From: Pseudomonadota bacterium
GTDB lineage: Bacteria > Desulfobacterota > Desulfobacteria > Desulfobacterales > Desulfobacteraceae
Length of the DNA stretch: 51,430 nucleotides
Reading direction: 5' to 3'
Assembly (NCBI GenBank): GCA_018821715.1
Contig: JAHJLN010000118.1
Span: forward strand, 1-51,430
Part shown: positions 41,148-50,898 of the stretch, one piece after another
Layout: every line of letters begins with the position of its first letter
Numbering within the stretch: the stretch's first letter is position 1
Position numbers and translations under genes: made by a program
The notes under the pieces: generated by a model
The model's input: the letters and a program-made list of their open reading frames with translations, nothing else
What the model was told of the DNA's origin: nothing
Databases searched by the model: none

Positions 41148-42297
41148 CAGCTTGATTCTGCTTGTTAAATTCTTTGGTAAAGGTTTTTGCATAGGCTATT
41201 TCCTGCAGATTCTCCATGGTTTGAGAAGACACCTCAAGGGTTTCAAGTTTTTTAGCAGTAGACATGACCCGTGTTTCCAATGCCCCCACTGTCCTGTTAT
41301 AGGTTGCCACACACTTTTCAATATCCCTTCCAAGGTGGTTGATATTGTCGGACATGCTGCAAAGCCTTGAAAAAAGCTCTATGCCGAGCGCTCTGATCTC
41401 TTGAGCATTTTCATAACTCTTTTTTTGTTTCCAGGAATAGGAAACCGCTTTTAAAAGAGCAATCAGCGTTGTAGGGGTGGCCAGGATCACCCCGTTTTCT
41501 ATCCCTTTTTCAATCAGATCCGGATAAACAGTCAAAGCTGCTGAAAAAAAATTTTCCCCCGGAATGAACAACACCACAAATTCAGGGGTCGGGGTAATGA
41601 GTTCAAAATAATTTTTCGATGCCAGGTTTAAAATATGCTTTAAGACCTGGCGCCCGTGATCCTTCATCCGCTCTTGTCTTTCCTTGTCACTGGATGCCTC
41701 CAGCGCATCCAGGTAGGCCATGAGCGGCACCTTTGAATCAATGATAATCTTGCGGTTTTCCGGCAGGGTCACCACCATATCCGGGCGAATGGAGCCTTTG
41801 TGGCCCCCGGAAGACAGCTGCTCATGAAAATCGCAGTGATCGGTCATGCCGGCAAGTTCCGCCACCCGTTTTAATGTAGATTCTCCCCAGCGCCCCCTGA
41901 CATGGGGAACCCGCAATGCCTTTACAAGATTTCCGGTTTCAATGTGTAAAAGATTCTGTGATCTTCCCATTTCCATGAGTTTTTCCGTGATGGTGCCATA
42001 GGCTTTTTCCCTGTCTTTTTCCATGAGATTCAAGTGGGCTTCATATTTATCAAGGGTCTTTCTCACTGGATCAACGGTTCTTAAAATCTGATCTCCCTTG
42101 ATATCAAAATCCTTTCTAGCCTCTTTGACATAGGAAGAAAAATATTTATCCGCAAGTTCCAGAAACCGTTCCGTATTATCCAGCAATGCCTCATTGGAAA
42201 GGGTTTTTATTTTTTTTGAAAAAAACAGGCTCCCTGACTTTACAAGGATAAAGCAGACAAGGATCCCCAGACAGAACCCTATCCCCAGATATGCCAT
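41140..42297 (-). CDS. rmuC: RmuC family DNA recombination protein
   Basis: A 385-residue protein: N-terminal membrane helix (~3-25), a coiled-coil segment (~35-120), then the RmuC nuclease-like core with VRGRWGESTLKRVAE, RPDMVVTLPENRKIIIDSKVPL (DxK pair) and FIPGENFFSAAL. By family it limits inversions at short repeats, mechanism unclear. It sits between moaC and mltA. Confidence 0.94.
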   Translation of the reverse strand: MAYLGIGFCLGILVCFILVKSGSLFFSKKIKTLSNEALLDNTERFLELADKYFSSYVKEARKDFDIKGDQILRTVDPVRKTLDKYEAHLNLMEKDREKAYGTITEKLMEMGRSQNLLHIETGNLVKALRVPHVRGRWGESTLKRVAELAGMTDHCDFHEQLSSGGHKGSIRPDMVVTLPENRKIIIDSKVPLMAYLDALEASSDKERQERMKDHGRQVLKHILNLASKNYFELITPTPEFVVLFIPGENFFSAALTVYPDLIEKGIENGVILATPTTLIALLKAVSYSWKQKKSYENAQEIRALGIELFSRLCSMSDNINHLGRDIEKCVATYNRTVGALETRVMSTAKKLETLEVSSQTMENLQEIAYAKTFTKEFNKQNQADE

Positions 42298-42316
42298 GTT
42301 TTCAAGGGAAATCGCG

Positions 42317-42793
42317 CTATTTTGCAGTATATGTTCCGCTTTTGCCCCCTGATTTGGATCGAAGATGGATATCCGATATTTTCATTGCCTTATCATAGGA
42401 TTTGCACATGTCGTAGATGGTCAGGGCAGCGATAGAAACTGCGGTCAACGCTTCCATTTCCACACCGGTTTTTCCCGTCAGCGACACCTCGGCTTCAATA
42501 TCAATAGCCTGATGCTTTGTATCAAAGGAAAAATCAATCCTGGCATGGGTAATATTTAACGGGTGGCACATGGGGATCAGATCCGAAGTTTTCTTTGCCG
42601 CCATTACGCCTGCAATCCGCGCCGCCTCAAGGACATTGCCTTTTTTCACCTTTGCATCCATAATCCTGTCAAGGGTATCTTTTTCCATTGAAATTTTACC
42701 AACAGCAATGGCAGTCCGCCTGGTTTCGGTCTTATCGCCCACATCCACCATCCTGACCCTGCCGTCCTTATCCAGATGCGTAAAATCCGTCAT
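42317..42793 (-). CDS. moaC: cyclic pyranopterin monophosphate synthase
   Basis: A 158-residue MoaC, which with MoaA turns GTP into cPMP, the first step of molybdopterin synthesis. IPMCHPLNITHARIDF holds the active-site histidines, GKTGVEMEALTAVS and DMCKSYDKAM the other conserved residues, including the catalytic Asp and Lys. One base separates it from the MoaE-like gene. moaA is not in the window. Confidence 0.96.
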   Translation of the reverse strand: MTDFTHLDKDGRVRMVDVGDKTETRRTAIAVGKISMEKDTLDRIMDAKVKKGNVLEAARIAGVMAAKKTSDLIPMCHPLNITHARIDFSFDTKHQAIDIEAEVSLTGKTGVEMEALTAVSIAALTIYDMCKSYDKAMKISDIHLRSKSGGKSGTYTAK

Positions 42794-43162
42794 TTAATTT
42801 CCCTGTTTAAAATATTGTTTTTTGCTCGTCACCTGGGTCTTCACCTGGTTCAAGGTATCGGTCAGGGTTGAAATAACATTTTCCCGGATATTGCCTGCCA
42901 CCGCCAGGAACATGACATCATCCCCCACAGCAAGCGGTTTTCCTTCATTGATATGGATCAGGATTTCAATAATTCCCGGTCTTTTTTTCTGTTCGGTAAT
43001 AATCTGAACCAGCCTGTCGTGATCCACCACAATTTCAAGTCCTGTTACTTCCTCTCCTTCACGGGATGTCCCTCTGACCACACCGTTATGGCATAAAATC
43101 ATTCCTGCCTTGTGGAAATCCGGATGGGCTTTGATCTGGTCCACCATTTGGGTCATATTCAT
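42794..43162 (-). CDS. moaE: MoaE-like molybdopterin synthase subunit
   Basis: A 122-residue protein related to MoaE, the large molybdopterin synthase subunit: GMILCHNGVVRGTSREG corresponds to the N-terminal glycine/Arg segment (GAVVTFxGxVR), PLAVGDDVMFLAVAG to the core strand, and VKTQVTSKKQYF to the lysine-bearing tail. Compared with E. coli MoaE it is about 28 residues shorter, and the HR pair of that enzyme reads IR here. Whether it is a fully active subunit is uncertain; no moaD is seen. Overlaps mobA by four bases. Confidence 0.75.
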   Translation of the reverse strand: MNMTQMVDQIKAHPDFHKAGMILCHNGVVRGTSREGEEVTGLEIVVDHDRLVQIITEQKKRPGIIEILIHINEGKPLAVGDDVMFLAVAGNIRENVISTLTDTLNQVKTQVTSKKQYFKQGN

Positions 43163-43770
43163 GTTTTTCTCCTTTTTTCAGCAATTTTTTTTGCCTGTTC
43201 AAGATCCTGAGGCGTATTCACATTAAAAATAAACTGCATTTGAGGATCCAGCGCTTTCAATTGATCCGTGGGAATCTCCTTGACCCTGTTTTTCCTGAAA
43301 AATTTTTTAATCATAAAGATATTTTTTTCAAGATTTTTCTCAATCAAAGGAATGCAGTCTTTTGAATACACGGCTGACAAAGCCTCAAGGCCGTCATCAG
43401 TCCTGGGAATGATCACGTCATACCCGGGTTCTATCTGGTTCACAATATGTTCGATGACCGACTGGTTAACAAAAGGGGTATCACAGGCGGTTACATAGGC
43501 ATGGCCATATGACGCATAGAAAAGCCCTGCATGAAGCCCGGCCAGCGCACACCGTGACGGAATAATATCCGTCACCACGGTCATGTCCCAACCGGCAAAC
43601 GCTGCCGGCTCGTTCACCACGATAATGACTTCTTTGAACAGGTTTAAAAACACCCCATAGATGCTTTCAAGAATCATGGATTCCCCGATCTTTCGAAATG
43701 TCTTTTTTTCCCCGGGAAGCCTGCTGTTTTTCCCGCCCGCCAGTATCACACCTGTACAGTCAAATAACAT
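43159..43770 (-). CDS. mobA: molybdenum cofactor guanylyltransferase
   Basis: A 203-residue MobA that attaches GMP to molybdopterin. GVILAGGKNSRLPGEKK is the nucleotide-binding loop, TACDTPFV holds the metal-binding Asp, and the C-terminus has the family's NVNTPQDLEQA. Starts the mobA-moaE-moaC run on the minus strand, divergent from pyrR. bis-MGD formation suits the tungsten/molybdenum oxidoreductases of anaerobes. Confidence 0.94.
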   Translation of the reverse strand: MLFDCTGVILAGGKNSRLPGEKKTFRKIGESMILESIYGVFLNLFKEVIIVVNEPAAFAGWDMTVVTDIIPSRCALAGLHAGLFYASYGHAYVTACDTPFVNQSVIEHIVNQIEPGYDVIIPRTDDGLEALSAVYSKDCIPLIEKNLEKNIFMIKKFFRKNRVKEIPTDQLKALDPQMQFIFNVNTPQDLEQAKKIAEKRRKT

Positions 43771-43908
43771 TTACACCTATCCTGCTTGAAAAAATTTTTT
43801 TATCCTAGACTGATTATAGCAACTCAAAGTTAAAATCAAGGTGTTGCCCGCCATAAAAAAAGATGATACATCATTTACAAACACCATAAAACAAGGGAAG
43901 GCCGCTAT

Positions 43909-44445
43909 ATGAAAAAGAAAAAGACCATCCTGAACGATCAGGATTTTAAACGGATCATCACAAGAATGTCCCATGAAATCATTGAAAAACATAAGGGAAC
44001 CCGGAACCTTGCCCTTGTCGGGATACAGACACGGGGGGATTTTCTGGCAAAACGGCTGGCAGACCAAATCCGGAAAATAGAAAACGTAACTCTCCCGGTG
44101 GGCAGCATGGATATCAACATGTACCGGGATGACTGGACAAAAATCAGCCACCAGCCCATCGTCCGGCCATCCAATATTCCGTTCAGTGTAGATGAAATGG
44201 ACATTATCCTTGTGGATGATGTGCTGTTCACAGGGAGAACCATCAGAGCTGCCATGGATGCCTTGATGGATTTTGGCAGGCCTTCCCGCATCGAGCTTGC
44301 CATCCTGGTAGACAGGGGGCACAGGGAGCTTCCCATTCAGGCCGATTACAACGGCATTTTAATCAACACTGAACATCAGGACATGGTTAACGTTCTGGTC
44401 GCCGAACATGACCAGCAGGATAAGGTTTATATAGAACAGGATTAA
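43909..44445 (+). CDS. pyrR: PyrR bifunctional regulator / uracil phosphoribosyltransferase
   Basis: A 178-residue PyrR. The PRPP-binding loop is IILVDDVLFTGRTIRAA; LVDRGHRELPIQAD is highly typical of PyrR. In Gram-positive bacteria it is an RNA-binding attenuator of pyr operons; here no pyr genes adjoin, so it may only act as uracil phosphoribosyltransferase. AAGGGAAGG precedes the ATG. Three bases before moaB. Confidence 0.94.
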   Translation: MKKKKTILNDQDFKRIITRMSHEIIEKHKGTRNLALVGIQTRGDFLAKRLADQIRKIENVTLPVGSMDINMYRDDWTKISHQPIVRPSNIPFSVDEMDIILVDDVLFTGRTIRAAMDALMDFGRPSRIELAILVDRGHRELPIQADYNGILINTEHQDMVNVLVAEHDQQDKVYIEQD

Positions 44446-44448
44446 AAA

Positions 44449-44952
44449 ATGAGTACGGCTTTACATAAAAAAAACATTCCCGAACATATCAGGGTTGCCG
44501 TGGTTTCCGTCTCAACAACACGGGGACTGCCCCAGGACAAATCCGGTGCCTGGATAAAAAAACAGGTTAAAAAAGAGGGCCATGAAGTGGTGGTCCATCA
44601 AACCGTAACCGATGATATTCAGGCCATCAGGGAATTGACCGAGCATATCACACAAAAGATCAGCCCTGATGTCATCATCATGTCAGGCGGTACCGGCATC
44701 AGCCCCAAAGATGTGACCATTGAAGCCGTCAAGCCCCTGTTTGAAAAAGAACTCACGGCTTTCGGCCCGCTGTTTGCCCAGCTGAGCTTTGAAGAAATCG
44801 ATTCTGCGGCCATTCTCTCCCGGGCAACCGCCGGCATCATCAAAGAGACCATCCTCTTTTGCATGCCCGGCAGTATCAAAGCCTGCAAACTGGCCTGCAA
44901 TGCCCTGATCTTTCCTGAACTTGGACACCTTGTAAAACATATTAAGGAATAA
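44449..44952 (+). CDS. moaB: molybdenum cofactor biosynthesis protein MoaB/Mog
   Basis: A 167-residue molybdopterin adenylyltransferase-type protein. MSGGTGISPKDVTIEAVKPL is the MPT-binding signature, with the catalytic Asp, and CMPGSIKACKLACNAL lies near the end. It adenylylates molybdopterin before metal insertion; MoaB and Mog cannot be separated by eye. Four bases separate it from the next gene, whose ribosome-binding site lies in its last codons. Confidence 0.92.
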   Translation: MSTALHKKNIPEHIRVAVVSVSTTRGLPQDKSGAWIKKQVKKEGHEVVVHQTVTDDIQAIRELTEHITQKISPDVIIMSGGTGISPKDVTIEAVKPLFEKELTAFGPLFAQLSFEEIDSAAILSRATAGIIKETILFCMPGSIKACKLACNALIFPELGHLVKHIKE

Positions 44953-44956
44953 AAAA

Positions 44957-45361
44957 ATGAAAGCCGTTGACGCATTTATTGACACCTGGACCGAAACCGA
45001 ATCCAAAACCAGACAGGCCTTTACAGAGATTTATAACCACCTGAAAACCCTTGATGACATCACCCTTGAATTTAATGAAAGACCCGGGGTAAGCTATTCT
45101 CTCCGCCCCCGGCACAACCGCCAGAAAAAGCGCTCTCTTTTTGCCATGGTGGATGTGATTGATGATGATCCCGGCGACAGATGGCTGTCAGTATGTTTTT
45201 ACGGTGAAATGATCACCGACCCTGATGAGACAGGCGACCTTATCCCTGAAGGCCTCCTGGGTGAAGACGGTTATTGTTTTGACCTGTATGAATATGACAA
45301 GGATGAGATTCAATACTTAAAACAACGGCTTTCCCAGGCCCATGAAAATGCAGGGGAATAA
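44957..45361 (+). CDS. hypothetical protein in the pyrR-moaB run
   Basis: A 134-residue acidic protein I do not recognise. AAGGAA lies about eight bases before the ATG, inside the moaB end. The N-terminal ~35 residues look helical; the middle is beta-rich (VSYSLRPRHNR, SLFAMVDVIDDDPGDRWLSVCFYGEMI), the end is acidic. No membrane segment or metal motif. Probably co-transcribed with pyrR and moaB; a link to molybdopterin is only by location. Confidence 0.75.
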   Translation: MKAVDAFIDTWTETESKTRQAFTEIYNHLKTLDDITLEFNERPGVSYSLRPRHNRQKKRSLFAMVDVIDDDPGDRWLSVCFYGEMITDPDETGDLIPEGLLGEDGYCFDLYEYDKDEIQYLKQRLSQAHENAGE

Positions 45362-45426
45362 GATCCGGGAAAAATACGAAAACACCTATCAGATGTGTCA
45401 CAGAACAATGACCAAACAGGAATAGA

Positions 45427-46515
45427 ATGACAAAAAAAGCTCTCATAACAGGTATAACAGGACAAGACGGTGCATACCTTGCCGAGTTCCTTCTGAATAA
45501 AGGATACCAGGTCCACGGTATTAAAAGAAGATCCTCCCTTTTCAATACCGACAGGATAGACCACCTCTACCAGGACCCCCATGAAAAAGACCGGCACTTG
45601 ATCCTCCACTACGGAGACCTGACGGATTCAACCAACCTGATCAGAATACTCCAACAGGTCCAACCCGACGAGGTATACAACCTTGCCGCCCAGAGTCACG
45701 TGGCCGTGTCCTTTGAATCCCCGGAATATACAGCAGACACGGATGCCCTTGGCACACTTCGCCTGCTGGAAGGCATCCGTCTTTTGGGCCTTGAAAACAA
45801 AACCCGGTTTTATCAGGCCTCCACATCAGAACTCTTTGGCAAGGTACAACAAACCCCCCAGACCGAAACAACCCCTTTTTATCCCAGGAGCCCCTATGCC
45901 GTGGCCAAACTCTATGCTTACTGGATTACGGTCAACTACCGGGAAGCCTATAACATCTATGCCTGCAACGGCATTTTGTTCAACCACGAATCCCCCCTGC
46001 GCGGTGAAACCTTTGTCACCCGCAAGATCACCCGGGCTCTTGCCAGAATCAGCCTCGGCCTCCAGGATTGCCTGTTTCTAGGCAACCTGGATGCAAAAAG
46101 AGACTGGGGCCATGCAAAAGACTACATTAAAATGCAATGGCTCATGCTCCAGCAGGACACCCCGGAAGATTATGTCATTGCCACAGGCAAACAATATTCA
46201 GTCAGAGACTTTGTGAACATCGCTGCCAAAGAACTCAACATAGATATCCTCTGGAAGGGCAAAGGCGTGGAAGAAAAGGGATTTGACAAAAAAACCAACA
46301 AACTGATTGTTGCCGTAGATCCAAAGTATTTCAGGCCCACAGAGGTGGAAACCCTCCTGGGTGACCCGTCAAAAGCCAAGCAGAAATTAGGATGGGAACC
46401 CAAAATAACCTTCCGGGAAATGGTAACCGAAATGGTCAGCCAGGACCTTTTGGCAGCCAAAAAAGATCACCTGTGCCAGACCCACGGCTTTAACACTTTT
46501 AAATACAACGAATAA
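45427..46515 (+). CDS. gmd: GDP-mannose 4,6-dehydratase
   Basis: A 362-residue extended short-chain dehydrogenase. [17 protein letters not shown] binds NADP+, [16 protein letters not shown] carries the catalytic Thr/Ser and Glu, and [10 protein letters not shown] the YxxxK pair. It converts GDP-mannose to GDP-4-keto-6-deoxymannose, the first step to GDP-L-fucose. It starts a six-gene operon; GDP-mannose supply genes (manB/manC) are not in the window. Confidence 0.97.
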   Translation: MTKKALITGITGQDGAYLAEFLLNKGYQVHGIKRRSSLFNTDRIDHLYQDPHEKDRHLILHYGDLTDSTNLIRILQQVQPDEVYNLAAQSHVAVSFESPEYTADTDALGTLRLLEGIRLLGLENKTRFYQASTSELFGKVQQTPQTETTPFYPRSPYAVAKLYAYWITVNYREAYNIYACNGILFNHESPLRGETFVTRKITRALARISLGLQDCLFLGNLDAKRDWGHAKDYIKMQWLMLQQDTPEDYVIATGKQYSVRDFVNIAAKELNIDILWKGKGVEEKGFDKKTNKLIVAVDPKYFRPTEVETLLGDPSKAKQKLGWEPKITFREMVTEMVSQDLLAAKKDHLCQTHGFNTFKYNE

Positions 46516-46517
46516 TT

Positions 46518-47471
46518 TTGAAAAAAAACGATAAAATATTTATTGCCGGCCCCAAAGGCCTGGTAGGCTCAGCCCTGATCCGCCATCTTGAAAAAAAAGG
46601 CTATGCCCGCCTTTTGACCCCAACCCATGCAGAACTTGAACTCATGGACAGCCGGGCCGTATCTGCTTACTTTGAAAAAAACAAACCCGATTATGTGTTC
46701 CTGGCAGCGGCAAAAGTCGGCGGGATCCTGGCCAACAGCACCTATCCTGCTGATTTCATCTACCAGAACCTGATGATCCAGAACAATATCATCCACCAGT
46801 CCTATGTCCACAAGGTAAAAAGACTGCTCTTTTTAGGCTCTTCGTGCATCTATCCCAAACACTGCCCTCAGCCCATGAAAGAAGAATACCTCATGACCGG
46901 CCCCCTGGAGCCAAGCAACTCCCCCTATGCCATAGCCAAAATAGCCGGCATTGAAATGTGCTGGGCATATAACCGGCAATATGGAACAAAATTTATTCCT
47001 GTCATGCCGACAAACCTTTTTGGACCCAACGACAATTTTGACCTTGAAACATCCCATGTCCTGCCTGCCCTGATAAAAAAATTTCATGAAGCAAAAATGA
47101 ATGGTTCTGAATCCGTGACTGTCTGGGGAACCGGCAAACCGACAAGAGAATTTTTACATGTGGATGATCTGGCAGATGCCTGCTGCTTTATTATGGGACA
47201 AAATTTCTCTCTTAAGGAATATCAGAACAATCCCCTGCTGAACATCGGTACGGGAAAAGATATCAGTATCAAAGACCTTGCCGAACTCATTCAATCTATC
47301 GTAGGGTTTAAAGGTAATATCATTTTTGATACGTCCAAACCTGATGGAACCCCTCTAAAAAAGCTGGATGTGTCGAAAATCAATTTTTTAAACTGGTTCT
47401 CGACAACTGCATTGAAAGACGGTATAGAAGCCACCTATACTTTTTTTAAAGAAATGCAAACATCAATTTAA
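46518..47471 (+). CDS. fcl: GDP-L-fucose synthase
   Basis: A 317-residue epimerase/reductase: [18 protein letters not shown] binds NADP+, [17 protein letters not shown] and [12 protein letters not shown] hold the catalytic Ser, Cys and YxxxK. It turns the Gmd product into GDP-L-fucose. The start is TTG at 46518, two bases after the gmd stop: the dinucleotide fold begins at residue ~7 and no ATG or GTG is available, and no ribosome-binding site is visible, so translation is probably coupled to gmd. Confidence 0.94.
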   Translation: MKKNDKIFIAGPKGLVGSALIRHLEKKGYARLLTPTHAELELMDSRAVSAYFEKNKPDYVFLAAAKVGGILANSTYPADFIYQNLMIQNNIIHQSYVHKVKRLLFLGSSCIYPKHCPQPMKEEYLMTGPLEPSNSPYAIAKIAGIEMCWAYNRQYGTKFIPVMPTNLFGPNDNFDLETSHVLPALIKKFHEAKMNGSESVTVWGTGKPTREFLHVDDLADACCFIMGQNFSLKEYQNNPLLNIGTGKDISIKDLAELIQSIVGFKGNIIFDTSKPDGTPLKKLDVSKINFLNWFSTTALKDGIEATYTFFKEMQTSI

Positions 47472-47485
47472 GAAAGCGGACACTC

Positions 47486-48367
47486 ATGCGTAAAGGAATC
47501 ATATTAGCAGGCGGATCAGGCACACGGCTGTATCCATTGACCTACTCGGTCAGCAAACAGCTCATGCCCGTGTATGACAAGCCCATGATTTATTATCCCC
47601 TGTCCACCCTGATGCTCTCGGGCATCACGCAGATACTGATCATCACAACCCCCCATGACCTTGAAAATTTCAAGCATCTATTGGGGGATGGGTCTCAATG
47701 GGGTATTTCTATCGAATATGCCGTCCAGCCTTCTCCTGACGGGCTTGCCCAGGCATTTATCATTGGAGAAGACTTTATTAAAAATGATTCGGTCACACTG
47801 GTTTTGGGAGACAATATCTTTTATGGCGAAGGTTTATCAGACCGTCTGCAGGTGATTGCAAAAAAAGACAGCGGCGCCACCATATTCGGATATTATGTCA
47901 AAGATCCCCAGCGCTATGGCGTTGTAGGGTTTGACAACAACGGCAGCGTTACAAGCCTGGAAGAAAAACCAAAAATCCCAAAATCAAACTATGCAATTAC
48001 AGGACTGTATTTCTACGACAATAATGTGATAAAAATTGCCAAACAGATGAAACCCTCAATACGGGGAGAACTTGAAATAACCGATGTCAACAACACCTAT
48101 CTTTCCCAGGGCAAACTGAACGTAGAACTGTTCAGCAGGGGAACGGCATGGCTGGATACCGGGACCCATGAATCTCTCCTGGATGCCGCAACCTTTATTA
48201 AAGTTGTAGAAGATCGACAGGGGCTGAAAATTGCCTGCCCTGAAGAGATTGCCTTTAGAATGAAGCTCATCAACGCAGAACAATTGAAAAAAATTGCACA
48301 ACCCATGAAGAAAAACGGTTACGGCCGATATCTATTAGACCTGTTAACCCAATACAATAAAAAATGA
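47486..48367 (+). CDS. rfbA: glucose-1-phosphate thymidylyltransferase
   Basis: A 293-residue Rml[21 protein letters not shown] is the dTTP-binding loop, [12 protein letters not shown] the metal site, and [17 protein letters not shown] near the end. It makes dTDP-glucose, first step to dTDP-L-rhamnose. AAAG upstream of the ATG, 14 bases after fcl. Its stop overlaps rfbC by four bases. Confidence 0.97.
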   Translation: MRKGIILAGGSGTRLYPLTYSVSKQLMPVYDKPMIYYPLSTLMLSGITQILIITTPHDLENFKHLLGDGSQWGISIEYAVQPSPDGLAQAFIIGEDFIKNDSVTLVLGDNIFYGEGLSDRLQVIAKKDSGATIFGYYVKDPQRYGVVGFDNNGSVTSLEEKPKIPKSNYAITGLYFYDNNVIKIAKQMKPSIRGELEITDVNNTYLSQGKLNVELFSRGTAWLDTGTHESLLDAATFIKVVEDRQGLKIACPEEIAFRMKLINAEQLKKIAQPMKKNGYGRYLLDLLTQYNKK

Positions 48368-48912
48368 AATATATACCACTTAACATACCGGATATTATCC
48401 TGATGAAACCCCAGGTCTTTGGGGATCACCGGGGATTTTTCATGGAAACCTTTCGGGAAGATGACTTTAGAGCAAACGCTGCTGATGTTAACTTTGTCCA
48501 GGACAACCACAGCAAATCCACTCAAGGCATTTTGAGAGGTCTTCACTACCAGATAAAACACCCCCAGGGCAAACTGGTCCGTGTGACGTCAGGAGAGGTC
48601 TTTGATGCAGCGGTCGACATCAGAAAATCTTCCCCTTTCTTTGGAAAATGGTCAGGTGCAGTCCTTTCGGCAGAAAATAAACACATGCTCTGGATTCCGC
48701 CCGGTTTTGCCCATGGGTTTTATGTATTAAGCCATGCGGCAGAATTTACATATAAGTGCACAGACTACTGGGCGCCTGAACATGAACGATCCATTTTATG
48801 GAATGACCCTGCCATTGCAATTGACTGGCCGATCATCCCGGGATCACCCCCCATATTATCACAAAAGGATGGTGACGGATCACCTCTTAAAACCGCAGAG
48901 GTGTTTGCATGA
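48364..48912 (+). CDS. rfbC: dTDP-4-dehydrorhamnose 3,5-epimerase
   Basis: A 182-residue cupin epimerase (RmlC): [33 protein letters not shown] with the catalytic His, [16 protein letters not shown], and [13 protein letters not shown]. Third step of dTDP-rhamnose synthesis. It overlaps both neighbours by four bases. Confidence 0.97.
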   Translation: MKYIPLNIPDIILMKPQVFGDHRGFFMETFREDDFRANAADVNFVQDNHSKSTQGILRGLHYQIKHPQGKLVRVTSGEVFDAAVDIRKSSPFFGKWSGAVLSAENKHMLWIPPGFAHGFYVLSHAAEFTYKCTDYWAPEHERSILWNDPAIAIDWPIIPGSPPILSQKDGDGSPLKTAEVFA

Positions 48913-49772
48913 AAGTTCTTTTACTGGGCTCAAACGGACAGCTGGGGTGGGAGCTGCAACGCACCTGTCCAGAACATGTTTTCCTGACCACCTGCGACTT
49001 TCCAAAAGTAGATTTTGGCAGTACGGACAGTATTACCCAATGCATCAACACGACCCAGCCTGACTGCATCATCAACGCAGCCGCATATACAGCTGTTGAT
49101 AAAGCCGAACAGGACAAAGACCTGGCCTACAGAATCAATCACCAGGCTGTCCTTGAGATTGCAGAACTTTGCCAAAACAATAAAATTACCTTGGTTCATA
49201 TCTCTACGGATTTTATTTTTAACGGCCAAAACTTCAAACCCTATAAGCCGGATGATTCACCTGATCCCAAATCCATTTACGGCAAATCAAAACTTGAAGG
49301 AGAGCAAACCGTCCGCAGAATTTTAAAAGACCGGGCATTGATTATCAGAACAGCCTGGCTTTACTCCTCCCATGGCAATAATTTTGTTAAAACCATGCTC
49401 AACCTCATGAAAGAAAAACCAGGCTTGAATGTCATAGACGAACAGATTGGAACCCCCACCTGGGCATATGGCCTGGCCCAGACCATATGGACAGCGCTTG
49501 ACAAAAAAATACACGGCACCTTTCACTGGACAGATGCCGGCATTGCCTCCTGGTATGATTTTGCCGTAGCCATCCAGGAAGAAGGACTGCAAACAGGGTT
49601 GCTCGATAAATCTATCCCTGTTAATCCTGTCCCGGGCCACCAGTATCCAACCCCTGCCAAAAGACCCATGTACAGCGTCCTTGACAAAACATCCTTCTGG
49701 CAGGCCTTAGAAATCACCCCCATTCACTGGCGTGTTCAGCTCAGATCCATGTTAAAGGAACTTGAACCATGA
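48909..49772 (+). CDS. rfbD: dTDP-4-dehydrorhamnose reductase
   Basis: A 287-residue RmlD: LLLGSNGQLGWELQ binds NADPH, INAAAYTAVDKAEQD is typical, and YGKSKLEGEQ has the YxxxK pair. It carries out the final reduction to dTDP-L-rhamnose. Overlaps rfbC and rfbB by four bases each. Confidence 0.97.
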   Translation: MKVLLLGSNGQLGWELQRTCPEHVFLTTCDFPKVDFGSTDSITQCINTTQPDCIINAAAYTAVDKAEQDKDLAYRINHQAVLEIAELCQNNKITLVHISTDFIFNGQNFKPYKPDDSPDPKSIYGKSKLEGEQTVRRILKDRALIIRTAWLYSSHGNNFVKTMLNLMKEKPGLNVIDEQIGTPTWAYGLAQTIWTALDKKIHGTFHWTDAGIASWYDFAVAIQEEGLQTGLLDKSIPVNPVPGHQYPTPAKRPMYSVLDKTSFWQALEITPIHWRVQLRSMLKELEP

Positions 49773-50809
49773 AAAACCTCCTTGTTACAGGTGGCGCAGG
49801 ATTCATCGGCACAAATTTTGTCTATTACTGGCTCAATAAATACCCTGAAGACCGACTGGTCGTTCTTGATGCGTTAACCTATGCCGGAAATAAAGAAAAT
49901 TTATCAGAAGCCCAAAAAAATCCCAGGTTTAAATTTGTCCATGGCAATATCCTGGATCAACCCCTTGTTGAATCCCTCCTGGTCTTCCACAAGATTGACA
50001 CCCTTGTTCATTTTGCCGCAGAATCCCATGTGGACAGATCCATCCTCGGCCCGGATGAATTTATCAATACCAATATTGTGGGAACCCATTCCCTGCTGAA
50101 AGCTGCCAAAAAAACATGGCTTGACAAAACCCCGCAAAACCACCGGTTCCACCACATCTCAACCGATGAAGTATATGGATCATTAAAACCAGATGATTCC
50201 CCCTTTACCGAAACAACCCCCTATACCCCCAACTCACCCTATGCTGCCAGCAAGGCCGCATCAGATCACCTGGTCCGGGCGTATCACAAAACCTATGGCT
50301 TGCAGGTCACCATCAGTAACTGCTCCAACAATTATGGGCCATACCAGTTTCCTGAAAAGCTTATCCCGTTAATGATCACAAATATCCTCACCGGAAAGCA
50401 AATCCCTGTCTACGGGGACGGCCGGCAGATCCGCGACTGGCTCTATGTGGATGATCACAACCTGGGCGTTGATCTGATTCTTGGAAACGGAACCCCGGGA
50501 GAAACCTACAATATCGGCGGTAACAACGAATGGGCCAACCTGGACATTGTTAATCTGGTCTGTGAGGCAATGCACAACGAATTTTTAAAAGACACTGAAC
50601 TTGCAAAAAGATATCCCCATTGCCCCTCATCACACGGCAATCATCCTCAAACTCTTGTCACCCATGTCACGGACAGGAAAGGCCATGACCGCCGTTATGC
50701 CATCGACCCTGAAAAAATCACTTCAACTCTTGGATATTCTCCTGAAGAATCCTTTAAAACCGGGATTCAAAAAACCATAAACTGGTTTTTGCAACAAAAA
50801 TCAGTATAG
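49769..50809 (+). CDS. rfbB: dTDP-glucose 4,6-dehydratase
   Basis: A 346-residue RmlB: VTGGAGFIGTNFVYYWL binds NAD+, STDEVYGSL holds the catalytic Thr-Asp-Glu, and YAASKAASDHLV the YxxxK pair. Second step of dTDP-rhamnose synthesis. The order rfbA-C-D-B after gmd-fcl is a local arrangement; together these six genes make two activated deoxysugars for surface glycans. Confidence 0.97.
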   Translation: MKNLLVTGGAGFIGTNFVYYWLNKYPEDRLVVLDALTYAGNKENLSEAQKNPRFKFVHGNILDQPLVESLLVFHKIDTLVHFAAESHVDRSILGPDEFINTNIVGTHSLLKAAKKTWLDKTPQNHRFHHISTDEVYGSLKPDDSPFTETTPYTPNSPYAASKAASDHLVRAYHKTYGLQVTISNCSNNYGPYQFPEKLIPLMITNILTGKQIPVYGDGRQIRDWLYVDDHNLGVDLILGNGTPGETYNIGGNNEWANLDIVNLVCEAMHNEFLKDTELAKRYPHCPSSHGNHPQTLVTHVTDRKGHDRRYAIDPEKITSTLGYSPEESFKTGIQKTINWFLQQKSV

Positions 50810-50843
50810 CAACATCCGACACCTGGAAATACTTGTTGCTTTT
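50808..50843 (+). terminator. weak hairpin after rfbB
   Basis: AGCAACA (50808-50814) pairs with TGTTGCT (50834-50840) across a 19-base loop and is followed by TTT. It overlaps the last bases of rfbB. A possible but weak terminator; the hairpin at 50847-50893 is far stronger. Confidence 0.3.
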
Positions 50844-50846
50844 AAA

Positions 50847-50893
50847 ATAAAATACCACATCCTTTCATTTTTTGAAAGGATGTGGTATTTTAT
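50847..50893. terminator. 21-bp perfect inverted repeat, bidirectional-terminator-like
   Basis: Arms at 50847-50867 and 50873-50893 pair at all 21 positions around a TTTTT loop. The base is AT-only (A-run before, T-run after), the upper part holds CCACATCCTTTCA, as in a bidirectional rho-independent terminator for the rfb operon. It ends five bases before the ATG of the AbiEi-type gene, so it could also be an operator for that antitoxin. Confidence 0.7.
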
Positions 50894-50898
50894 AAACC

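Noticed and set aside
43777-44322. 181-codon minus-strand open frame opposite pyrR
   Set aside because: pyrR on the plus strand has clear family motifs; the antisense frame is a shadow without recognisable sequence.
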